Below, piece by piece: positions 1 to 6,079 of a stretch of 25,933 nt of DNA (positions are counted from its first letter, which is position 1; every line of letters begins with the position of its first letter). The stretch covers positions 1 through 25,933 of IMG/VR virus record IMGVR_UViG_3300021442_000269; one strand, 5' to 3'. The DNA comes from a virus. Both the position numbers and the translations under genes were made by a program. The notes below the pieces were generated by a model, which saw nothing but the letters and a program-made list of their open reading frames with translations, was not told where the DNA came from and searched no databases.

Positions 1-35
1 TCTCCTGTCCAACTATCTATACTTCTATATTCCAT
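1..35 (-). CDS. Start of a downstream gene, cut by the window edge
   Basis: Only the first eleven codons are visible, reading MEYRSIDSWTG, with no stop before the window edge. The start lies inside the end of the preceding minus-strand gene (11-base overlap), the same translational coupling seen through the rest of this operon. Nothing can be said of function; the call rests on operon continuity alone. Confidence 0.45.
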   Translation of the reverse strand, partial: MEYRSIDSWTG

Positions 36-411
36 TTATATGTTCCATCCACAAGTCTATCGCTTCACTGTGGTCTATCACTTCATGTGTCATCTTATAT
101 TCAAAACACTTTAAACTTCTCTTTGCCGAGCCTACTGCACACTGATAGATGAATTTATCATCTGGCCCTACCATACCCTCTATCATATAGAAAGCTTCGT
201 TGGGTGTTATAGTCTTAGGTAGGTTTTTCTCTAACATATTATCCAATATCAGCCTACGTTTGTATGCACCGATATGTCTACCTGTTACATCTGCTTCAGG
301 ATAGACTCTCTTTATTGCTTCAGCGCAATGCTTAGGCATAAGACCGTGTTCTAATAGAACTTTAGCTAACTTATGCCAATAAAGTTCCTTTCTTACCTTA
401 GCTCTAACCAT
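25..411 (-). CDS. Unknown protein, 128 aa, last full gene of the leftward operon
   Basis: I do not recognise this basic 128-residue protein with confidence. Residues about 29-53 read CAEAIKRVYPEADVTGRHIG and continue AYKRRL. This helix pattern (YP...VT..HI..YK..L) resembles the short helical domain found in DUF7669-like bacterial and phage proteins, but that is a weak likeness from memory. The start is ATG, five bases after the stop of the AAA+ ATPase gene, so it is probably translated from the same transcript. No membrane segment, signal peptide or metal cluster is visible. A small DNA- or protein-binding accessory is possible but unproven. Confidence 0.75.
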   Translation of the reverse strand: MVRAKVRKELYWHKLAKVLLEHGLMPKHCAEAIKRVYPEADVTGRHIGAYKRRLILDNMLEKNLPKTITPNEAFYMIEGMVGPDDKFIYQCAVGSAKRSLKCFEYKMTHEVIDHSEAIDLWMEHINGI

Positions 412-415
412 ATGC

Positions 416-1786
416 TTAGTCTCCCATTGACTGAATAGTCTGAATTACTCTTACTCTCTCAGTGTCATCTCCACCTTGCATAGGGTAGAAAGGTAGACAC
501 GTATGCTTAAGTGCATCTATAAGAGGCATACCATCTACTACTAACTCGGCAGTAGTTAAGCACATACGAGTAGAAACAGCTACGTTTAACTCTTCAGCTT
601 TATATAAATCTCTAATCTTCTTAGCAAACTCAGTTATACGTCTTGCATTATCCTCATCTATCTGTGGAACACGAACAGATAATAAATCCTGTTCTTTCTT
701 TTGAGGTAGATACTCTAACTCATATAAACCACCACAAAATCTATCTTTCCATGCTCTATCTAAATCATGCGCACAGCCAAGATACTCTCTACCTATGTTA
801 GCAGTAGCATAGAAAAATGCACCACTATCTAAGTTGACCATATCTGCATCTTCACTTTCGTCTAATGCTAAATACTTTTGGCCATCTAATACAGGCATAA
901 GGATATTAGCTAAGTCTCCAGTCCTATCTCTGGTAATTTCATCGAGCATTATAAACGCCCCACTGTTATCCGTTATAGCTGAAACGAAGCGAGATGGCTT
1001 AAACCATGTTCCTTCGTCTTTACTAAACTTAGTATCACCTAATATCTTTGCGGCAGGATTCATCGTATCACCGAAGTTAAACGAATAGAATGGCTTATTA
1101 GTTATCTCTGCGAGAATTTTCCCTAAAGATGACTTACCACATCCAGATGGCCCAGTTACAAGTATATTCTTACCTCTAAAGATATTCCTTAGCATGGTAT
1201 AGAATGTCATATCATCCGTGAATTTAAATTCTTCGGGAACGGATACGCTTGCTTTCAGCTTACCTATAACACTATCATCTATGATAGGCTCAGGTTCCTC
1301 TTCTATCTCTGCTTCACCCATCTCAATCATAACTTCAGACATATCATCCCAATCACTAAGTAGTGTATTCTCATATATTTCATCCATACCAAACAATTCT
1401 TTATAGTCTGACCTAACACTATATGCGTCGTGGTCTCCTAATATAAATCTTTCAGGTTCATCGGCCCTATCCTCCGCTAACAAGGATGACTCAGGCATAC
1501 CGCCCACATCATCTCTATATGTTTCACTTTCGTCACTCATATCTATCTCTTTTGAAACCCCATCGGGGCTTAAACTTACATCGTCTTTAGAGTATTTAAG
1601 CTTTTCCTCTGCTCTATACTCTTCCTTATGTTTCTCTATATCTTTCTCAAGATTTTCTATTATAGTTCTATAACTATCCTTCTCAGTATCACTCAAGTCA
1701 TCAGACGCCATATGTTTACGGTATATCTCTATCTGTCTAACCTTTTCACCTATCATATACTCTAATGCTTTATAACCAACACTCAT
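416..1786 (-). CDS. AAA+ ATPase of the MoxR/CobS (dynein-related AAA_5) type with an acidic coiled-coil N-terminus
   Basis: The C-terminal half is an AAA+ module. Walker A is GPSGCGKSS at residues 212-220, Walker B is FIMLDE ending at D282-E283, a sensor-1-like stretch reads FFYATANIG, and an arginine-finger-like WKDRF follows. This arrangement is typical of MoxR/CobS/CbbQ-type ATPases, which remodel or load metals into partner proteins. The first 180 residues are highly charged: a predicted coiled coil at about 10-70, then an acidic, low-complexity linker. The ATG overlaps the stop of the polymerase X-like gene by four bases and has GGAGG eight bases upstream. Such ATPases usually work with a von Willebrand A partner, and none is seen in this window. 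The family is confident; the substrate is unknown. Confidence 0.88.
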   Translation of the reverse strand: MSVGYKALEYMIGEKVRQIEIYRKHMASDDLSDTEKDSYRTIIENLEKDIEKHKEEYRAEEKLKYSKDDVSLSPDGVSKEIDMSDESETYRDDVGGMPESSLLAEDRADEPERFILGDHDAYSVRSDYKELFGMDEIYENTLLSDWDDMSEVMIEMGEAEIEEEPEPIIDDSVIGKLKASVSVPEEFKFTDDMTFYTMLRNIFRGKNILVTGPSGCGKSSLGKILAEITNKPFYSFNFGDTMNPAAKILGDTKFSKDEGTWFKPSRFVSAITDNSGAFIMLDEITRDRTGDLANILMPVLDGQKYLALDESEDADMVNLDSGAFFYATANIGREYLGCAHDLDRAWKDRFCGGLYELEYLPQKKEQDLLSVRVPQIDEDNARRITEFAKKIRDLYKAEELNVAVSTRMCLTTAELVVDGMPLIDALKHTCLPFYPMQGGDDTERVRVIQTIQSMGD

Positions 1787-2280
1787 TCTCTATCCTCCGG
1801 CTCCACATATGGCCACCCAAAGAAGTCATATATCTTTTTCTCATTGTCCCATATACCATCTCCAACTCTCTTCTCTTCTTCATCCCATATTCCATATTGG
1901 TTTAACTTATACCCTTTAGCTTGGCTACGTAGTCTCCTTCTTATGTTATATGTCTTAGACCCAGTGTTATGCATAAGGGCAGACCCCCATGCATGTTGTT
2001 GAGTAAAGAATATATTAAGATATACTCCACTCTTTAAGCGGTATATACATCTTCTATCACCTTCACTTGTTGCTTCTATACCAGCCATCCACATCATATC
2101 CCTTATATCACTTGGACTTCCTATCACTTGTATGTCTATATCATTTACTATTTCTTCTTTTCTCCTCAAGGAACCTACTATCGCTACTTTCTCAGTAGTA
2201 GGCATGCACGCTATACGTGTTACATACTTCATAGCTATCTTTCTGGCGTTTGCATACTCAGTCTTTACTCCTTTACTCAT
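1783..2280 (-). CDS. Minimal family X DNA polymerase-like nucleotidyltransferase (palm and thumb only)
   Basis: At 165 residues this is about half the length of a typical PolX. It keeps the palm signature: VGSLRR at 35-40 followed by DID at D47 and D49, which should bind catalytic metals. It also keeps the thumb signature: ALMHNTGS at 101-108, then YNIRRRLRSQAKGYKLNQYG, and a terminal FFGWPYVEPEDRE that matches the PolX ending. The N-terminal 8-kDa helix-hairpin-helix lyase domain is missing. Aligned on the TGS motif, the third catalytic aspartate of PolX (D256 of human Pol beta) is N89 here, encoded by AAT. Activity may therefore be altered or lost. The gene sits in a replication-like operon and overlaps both neighbours. 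A repair or gap-filling role is inference. Confidence 0.85.
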   Translation of the reverse strand: MSKGVKTEYANARKIAMKYVTRIACMPTTEKVAIVGSLRRKEEIVNDIDIQVIGSPSDIRDMMWMAGIEATSEGDRRCIYRLKSGVYLNIFFTQQHAWGSALMHNTGSKTYNIRRRLRSQAKGYKLNQYGIWDEEEKRVGDGIWDNEKKIYDFFGWPYVEPEDRE

Positions 2281-2434
2281 CTTTTACTCTTCTCTTCTTT
2301 ATCTTTACTATTCTCTTTACAGGTATCTTACTCTTATATGGTTCATTGAAGTCCACAAAGGCTACTCCCTTATTACTACTATCCGGTAGGTTATATCCTT
2401 CATATGGTTCTTTAGTTACTCTTTTCTTCTTCAT
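2273..2434 (-). CDS. Small basic protein, 53 aa
   Basis: This short gene runs from ATG at 2434 to TAA at 2273. It starts inside the 51-residue gene before it (23-base overlap) and its stop overlaps the start of the PolX-like gene (…GATGAGTAA). The product begins MKKKRVTKEPYEGYNLPD and ends in a very basic stretch, VKRIVKIKKRRVKDE, which could bind nucleic acid. I recognise no family. Tight coupling on both sides is the main reason to believe it is real. Confidence 0.65.
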   Translation of the reverse strand: MKKKRVTKEPYEGYNLPDSSNKGVAFVDFNEPYKSKIPVKRIVKIKKRRVKDE

Positions 2435-2567
2435 ACATCTTCTCCGCTTTACCTATCTCTTCCATATCTATCTCTACCTTAGGTCTTACTTCTAAACCAA
2501 ACTTATCCATCTCACCCATAAGCATCATAGCTATAAGTTGTTCAAATATATCACTCGCATCACTCAT
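2412..2567 (-). CDS. Small acidic protein, 51 aa
   Basis: ATG at 2567 lies two bases after the stop of the GP88-like gene and the frame runs to TAA at 2412. The product is acidic and helical, beginning MSDASDIFEQLIAMMLMGEM and ending KAEKMYEEEKSN. It fills the otherwise empty gap between larger genes and overlaps the next gene by 23 bases. No family is recognised. Confidence 0.65.
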   Translation of the reverse strand: MSDASDIFEQLIAMMLMGEMDKFGLEVRPKVEIDMEEIGKAEKMYEEEKSN

Positions 2568-2569
2568 AT

Positions 2570-3235
2570 CTAATGTGCTATATAGCTTACCTCACTCACT
2601 TTATCATTCCAACATGCTCGACACTCTTTACATTCATTATTCTGTTTAGATGCCGGACATATATATCCTTCGCTATTCTCAAGCATATCTTTTGAATATA
2701 CGGTAGATATATAATTATATCCATTTAACGTGCTACTATTAACATTAGGGTTACTCACCCGTATAACTAAGTTGGGTGCTATATCATTCTTTTGTGAATA
2801 GGACTTCACAAGTTTATACTCTTTTGTCGGGAGCCAAAATCGTATGTTTGGAGATGACCATGCAACAGTGTTTATATCACTAAGCATAGCCTCTCCTTGT
2901 ATATCTCCCGAGTCAAACCATCGAAAGTGTCCTGTATCTATTATATGTTTCTTATTGTGCATTAAGTATATCATTGCATTTGTCCATGTATCTCTATCAT
3001 TACTCCATTTACTATATCTATTCTCAAGTGCATTCTGTGTTTGGGGAAACTGATACATACCTTTAAGTGCATAACACTTATTACATACACTACCTTCTAC
3101 CTTTGCTAATTTACTTCCTACGTTACATCTCTTAGCTGATATACTCCACGCATAGGTAGGCATCTTACTTGGTGCAGACAACCCTCCTACGCTTTCTTCA
3201 GCTTGCTTTATACTATTAATTTCAGTCCACCACAT
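2570..3235 (-). CDS. GP88-like phage protein (gene product 88 family)
   Basis: The protein resembles the phage GP88 domain (PF17338), whose biochemical role is unknown to me. The signature elements in order, numbering from the ATG at 3235, are an early cysteine (C37), CNKCYALK at 51-58, an RWFDSGD core at 105-111 and a C-terminal cysteine group C193, C202, C205, C208. The spaced cysteines suggest a bound metal. A TTG four codons earlier (3247) would overlap the upstream stop and is an alternative start; neither has a well-placed ribosome site. It lies in the leftward, probably early, operon. The family match is by eye and reasonably strong. Confidence 0.75.
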   Translation of the reverse strand: MWWTEINSIKQAEESVGGLSAPSKMPTYAWSISAKRCNVGSKLAKVEGSVCNKCYALKGMYQFPQTQNALENRYSKWSNDRDTWTNAMIYLMHNKKHIIDTGHFRWFDSGDIQGEAMLSDINTVAWSSPNIRFWLPTKEYKLVKSYSQKNDIAPNLVIRVSNPNVNSSTLNGYNYISTVYSKDMLENSEGYICPASKQNNECKECRACWNDKVSEVSYIAH

Positions 3236-3240
3236 TGTAT

Positions 3241-3495
3241 CTAACAATATCCTCTTATCTTTCTAATCATATTCTCATAGTCATAGTCCTCAAAGTATCT
3301 TAATGATATTAATAACTTCTTTATCTTCTGACTTACATCATACATATTATCTTCGGTCTTTGGGTCTATATCTTTACATAGTTTATATAAGAACTTATAG
3401 TCTACATCTTCATAACCATTAACATATAGTAAGGGGAAATTCTCTTTACCACTCATTACTAACTTTATATCTTCTATTGTAGGTTCAGTAGGCAT
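3241..3495 (-). CDS. Unknown protein, 84 aa
   Basis: A helical, charged protein beginning MPTEPTIEDIKLVMSGKENF with no recognised domain. The open frame extends to a GTG at 3516 (91 aa). I chose the ATG at 3495 because it has GAGG eight bases upstream and lies one base after the stop of the 37-residue gene before it, so the longer version would overlap that gene needlessly. The stop overlaps the possible TTG start of the GP88-like gene. Confidence 0.72.
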   Translation of the reverse strand: MPTEPTIEDIKLVMSGKENFPLLYVNGYEDVDYKFLYKLCKDIDPKTEDNMYDVSQKIKKLLISLRYFEDYDYENMIRKIRGYC

Positions 3496-3496
3496 A

Positions 3497-3610
3497 TTAC
3501 CATCCTCGCATATCACAAAGGCATTTATTATGCTCTATTGCGCAATCACATACTAAGCATACTTCTATCCCAAATTCATCTACCCTTATGGGTTCTATGT
3601 CTTTATTCAT
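3497..3610 (-). CDS. 37-aa cysteine-rich micro-protein
   Basis: ATG at 3610 overlaps the end of the upstream gene by eight bases and the frame ends with TAA one base before the next start. The product has C18 and C21 (CLVC), C23, then C30 and C32 (CLC), a pattern suited to one zinc ion. No family is recognised. It is supported by exact fit into the operon and by the regular cysteine spacing. Confidence 0.6.
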   Translation of the reverse strand: MNKDIEPIRVDEFGIEVCLVCDCAIEHNKCLCDMRGW

Positions 3611-3884
3611 TCATATACTCCATACGGATAGCTTCCCATATACCATCACGATGTCCATTATATTCTTCTGGACTCATTGGCCTATCTTTTATTAATTGAT
3701 GGGGCTTTGGCTCGGCACTGAAATACATATCATTGCGTTCTATACGTCTTAGTTTGTGTGAGTAATCAATAGTGTGAACTCTTTGGTTTACTGTTACCCC
3801 TTTCATTAAGGCATATATCTGTTCTGGGCTTAACATAGAGAGTGCTCTCTCTATATCACTGCATTCTGATTCGGTTTGACTCAT
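3603..3884 (-). CDS. Unknown protein, 93 aa, first gene of the leftward operon
   Basis: This is the promoter-proximal gene of the leftward operon. The product begins MSQTESECSDIERALSMLSP, is charged and helical, and shows no membrane segment. I do not recognise the family. The ATG lies about 30 bases downstream of the TATA box at 3914-3924, so the transcript should have a leader of only a few bases, and no ribosome site is seen. Being first under a good promoter suggests early expression. Confidence 0.75.
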   Translation of the reverse strand: MSQTESECSDIERALSMLSPEQIYALMKGVTVNQRVHTIDYSHKLRRIERNDMYFSAEPKPHQLIKDRPMSPEEYNGHRDGIWEAIRMEYMNE

Positions 3885-3913
3885 TTTTAACCTTACTTAA
3901 ACACGGTTTGAAA

Positions 3914-3924
3914 GTATTTAAAGG
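3914..3924 (-). promoter_or_regulatory. Archaeal TATA box for the leftward operon
   Basis: On the minus strand the box reads CCTTTAAATAC, about 30 bases before the ATG at 3884. That spacing predicts a near-leaderless transcript. The GTGAGCGG box seen before the small cassettes further right is not found here. Confidence 0.7.
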
Positions 3925-4063
3925 TTTGGGTCGTTTTGAGGGGTTTATATCTTTAGGTTGTGCTTAACCGTTTCTATGCCCTAATCCCGCTTATCATCTT
4001 TGAAAATCGGGGGTGGTTTAATATACTACCCCTCTTCTATATATTATACTATATTAAGATATT

Positions 4064-4478
4064 GCTCTATTATACACTATATCTCTTGCTTAATATATAC
4101 CAATAAGGGGGCTTTATAGAGCATATATACTATCTTAATAGAGCATTGGTTAATAGAGCATATATTAATATAACAATAATAGTAATTACTGTAGCTTTTC
4201 TCTGTTCACACATATAACAAAAAAAGCTTTCGAACCAACCCTCATGGCTCTATCAAAGCAATTTACTCAGCTATATATACCGAAAGTGAGCTCTATATAG
4301 CATGCTCAACAGAGTTCTCACGTTAGCGATATAAAGTTTCTCATTTGCACGGTGCGACTGTGCGAAATAGAGCTTAATACAAGTAGGTTTCATATTCTTT
4401 TGATATAACTTATAGTGCACTATATAAACTCTATACCCCCAGCCCCTGACAGACCCTGATTTTCTAAAAAGATAGAGC
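4064..4478. repeat. Non-coding region with eight ATAGAGC boxes; candidate origin or control region
   Basis: Between the divergent genes (3925-4588) I see no plausible coding sequence. The region is very AT-rich and holds the 7-mer ATAGAGC forward at 4116, 4138, 4153, 4367 and 4472, and reverse (GCTCTAT) at 4064, 4247 and 4290. The three copies at 4116-4159 share the longer form TAATAGAGCAT or TATAGAGCAT. A perfect palindrome TATAGTGCACTATA lies at 4411-4424, and two copies of the CAGGGGCTG-type motif lie at 4441-4460. Iterated boxes in AT-rich DNA between divergent gene blocks suit a replication origin or a regulator-binding array. Which of these it is cannot be told from sequence alone. Confidence 0.5.
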
Positions 4479-4511
4479 GGGAGCTATAACGGACTATATA
4501 TACTCCCTCGA

Positions 4512-4547
4512 GCTTTATATACTAATTTGACCCAAAGCTTTATATAG
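4512..4547 (+). promoter_or_regulatory. Tandem TATA promoter of the 118-aa gene
   Basis: Two boxes, GCTTTATATAC (4512-4522) and GCTTTATATAG (4537-4547), are exactly 25 bp apart. The stretch TTATATACTAATTTGACCCA between and over them recurs identically on the minus strand at about 8363-8382 in another promoter. The ATG is at 4589, leaving room for a short leader with a ribosome site. Confidence 0.75.
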
Positions 4548-4588
4548 TTTGAAACTGTGTGTAATATAGAAGAAAGGAGGAAAAAAAT

Positions 4589-4945
4589 ATGCCAGCTTCA
4601 ACAGAAACGCAAAAAGGCACCGCTATGGATTATTTAGCGGCCCCACGTGACTCGGGAATTGTTAAATCTATTATGGGTTTAATAGGATTCGAAGCACCGA
4701 AGGGTGGTCGATTACCGGCCGGAGTCAAGTATGACACCTTAATAGCACTGAATGAAATCTTAGCGTCGAAAGACACCGGAGATTTTAGTTCAATGTTAGC
4801 GACTCGAGTTGTAGAGCTACAGGGCGCAAGGCGAACCACTACATCAAAAGTAGCGGCCACACCGGAGTCCATCATAGCGGCCGTAAAGTCAGGTAAGATT
4901 AATCTTGCTGAGCTTAAGTCTGCTTTGAGTTCTATAGAGAGTTAA
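4589..4945 (+). CDS. Unknown alanine-rich protein, 118 aa, probably highly expressed
   Basis: The family is not recognised. The protein begins MPASTETQKGTAMDYLAAP, is rich in Ala, Ser and Thr, lacks cysteine, and looks like a compact soluble helical protein (…AATPESIIAAVKSGKINLAE…). It has no signal peptide or membrane segment. The start is firm: AAAGGAGG at 4573-4580 lies eight bases before the ATG and is the strongest ribosome site in the window, under a tandem TATA promoter. It is the only rightward gene in the left 9.4 kb and stands alone, followed by a perfect hairpin. Monocistronic, strongly expressed placement beside a candidate origin suggests a DNA-binding, regulatory or anti-host protein, but that is guesswork. 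Confidence 0.82.
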   Translation: MPASTETQKGTAMDYLAAPRDSGIVKSIMGLIGFEAPKGGRLPAGVKYDTLIALNEILASKDTGDFSSMLATRVVELQGARRTTTSKVAATPESIIAAVKSGKINLAELKSALSSIES

Positions 4946-4963
4946 AGCGTTCTAAATGTTCAA

Positions 4964-5169
4964 TGGGGGGAGAGAGAAAAAGAGTCCCCCCAAATTATGT
5001 TTATGGGGTAGCACCCCGTAATAGTGGTGACGGAATAAAGAGACCCAATCTCTTAACGTATTGGTAATAAGACTAAGAGCCGACTGGCGGAGGAATTATT
5101 ATTAAGTATGAACCGATTAAAAACTACTCTGTAGTTGGGCGGTTTGTTGGAGGTAAACACGAGACCTCC
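4964..5169 (+). ncRNA. Array of five perfect hairpins; candidate structured RNA or long 3' UTR
   Basis: Five perfect stems follow one another: TGGGGGGA/TCCCCCCA (4964-4971 with 4985-4992), GGGGT/ACCCC (5005-5009 with 5013-5017), AAGAGA/TCTCTT (5038-5043 with 5049-5054), a nested pair AACCG/CGGTT (5111-5115 with 5140-5144) around AACTAC/GTAGTT (5122-5127 with 5131-5136), and GGAGGT/ACCTCC (5149-5154 with 5164-5169). The first may also terminate or protect the mRNA of the 118-aa gene. No known RNA family is recognised. No credible ORF occupies the stretch. Confidence 0.5.
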
Positions 5170-5230
5170 CCACACTAATAAGGATAGGAAGATGAAAATA
5201 GTAAAATAGTATTACACCTATCCCACTTAC

Positions 5231-5240
5231 GTTTATATAG
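5231..5240 (+). promoter_or_regulatory. Possible TATA box for the structured RNA downstream
   Basis: GTTTATATAG followed by CTATATAATA on the plus strand. If used, transcription would begin near 5265 and run into the folded region that ends with the T-tract at 5613. Only the motif supports it, and AT-rich boxes are common here. Confidence 0.35.
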
Positions 5241-5264
5241 CTATATAATAGTCGTGAGCATATA

Positions 5265-5613
5265 AAAATCATTCGCACGTTAGCAAAGATAGAGACCACC
5301 AAAAGTATAGACTCATCCCTCTTGGAGCACTGTAAGTCACTTATCGGAAGTATATTATTTAAAGTCGACCGACGCACCTTTTTACACTTACTCGATGACT
5401 CACCGAACATGTTATATCATACCCCTTTAAAAGTTCTCATTCTCTCTAAGATGTATCGTCATGATTTAAATTATATGTGCGCTCCATTCCTGACTGGAAA
5501 CGGTTCGACTGGAGCCACGACACCTTATAATGACAAATGTTCTAAACAGGAGGGTGTTAAAGCGGGACGCCCGACCCCTTATATAGGGGCACCCTCCGAA
5601 GTGTATTTTTTTT
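5265..5613 (+). ncRNA. Candidate viral structured non-coding RNA ending in a three-way junction and U-tract
   Basis: The start is inferred from the TATA-like box upstream; the 3' end is set by a T-tract. Two structural domains are visible. At 5481-5515 the perfect stem GCTCCA/TGGAGC encloses the hairpin TTCC-tgact-GGAA. At 5549-5597 the stem GGAGGGTG/CACCCTCC encloses two adjacent hairpins, CGGG-acg-CCCG and CCCC-ttatata-GGGG, with only one unpaired base between them. No tRNA, RNase P or other known family fits. The overlapping frames on either strand (115 and 97 aa) have no recognisable content and no promoter-start logic. Confidence 0.5.
5549..5613 (+). terminator. Three-way-junction structure followed by eight Ts
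   Basis: The outer stem pairs 5549-5556 with 5590-5597, and inner hairpins occupy 5563-5573 and 5575-5589. After gaagtgta comes an uninterrupted run of eight Ts (5606-5613). Archaeal RNA polymerase terminates at T-runs, so this is a plausible 3' end, while the elaborate fold suggests the RNA itself is functional. Confidence 0.6.
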
Positions 5614-5917
5614 CTCAGGGGCTGAGCGAGGTGAAACAACTCGTCGTTAGAGTATCGTTCTCACAGTGAGGGTGAGTCCTTCAGTGACGCGAATTGCTTC
5701 TATCTCTTTTGTCCTTGACACTTAATGGGGTTCTTATGGTAACAGGTCTCCCAGAGAGCGAACTCTCACTCCTGCGCACGAAACCAAAAGGTTAGAGCGC
5801 ACAGTTTAGGCCGCAAGTATACAGTGTTTAACCCCTATATAAAAGTATGGGCGTCAGGCCCTGACCCCGCTGGCCTAAGAGCGCCACATTAATGACTGAG
5901 CTTAGACCTTGAGGGTA
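5614..5917. other. Non-coding stretch with further hairpins
   Basis: No gene is seen. The plus strand has CAGGGGCTG at 5617-5625, GAGAG-CGAA-CTCTC (5754-5767), TGCGC/GCGCA (5773-5777 with 5797-5801) enclosing AACC-aaaa-GGTT, and TTAGGCC/GGCCTAA (5806-5812 with 5872-5878) enclosing the palindromic GTCAGGCCCTGAC (5853-5865). A second structured RNA, or the 3' end of the leftward mini-operon, could lie here. Confidence 0.4.
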
Positions 5918-6079
5918 TTACCAATCGCCATTATCTTCGACATCAAAATCTAAAGTTTCAACTAATCCACATGTGCAATTAGAATATATCCAATCACAAT
6001 CAGGTTGGTGTTGTAATTCACTTTTGTTTGCGCCGGAGTTTTCATAATGAAAATCCATTTCTTTTTCGTAGCTACTCAT
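5918..6079 (-). CDS. Small acidic protein with three cysteines, 53 aa
   Basis: ATG at 6079 touches the stop of the upstream 70-aa gene at 6080, and the frame ends TAA at 5918. The product begins MSSYEKEMDFHYENSGANKS, has C28, C35 and C37, and ends in an acidic tail. No family is recognised. It is the second gene of a two-gene leftward cassette, and the exact junction makes it likely to be translated. Confidence 0.62.
   Translation of the reverse strand: MSSYEKEMDFHYENSGANKSELQHQPDCDWIYSNCTCGLVETLDFDVEDNGDW

Noticed and set aside
5481-5520. Possible tRNA suggested by GGTTCGACTGG
   Set aside because: No T-arm stem pairs around TTCGACT and no anticodon or acceptor arm can be built. The bases instead fit the nested stem GCTCCA/TGGAGC.
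5322-5669. 115-aa rightward frame and an overlapping 97-aa leftward frame at 5117-5410
   Set aside because: No recognisable content, no ribosome site, and both cross strongly base-paired DNA including the three-way junction and T-tract, which better explains the sequence.
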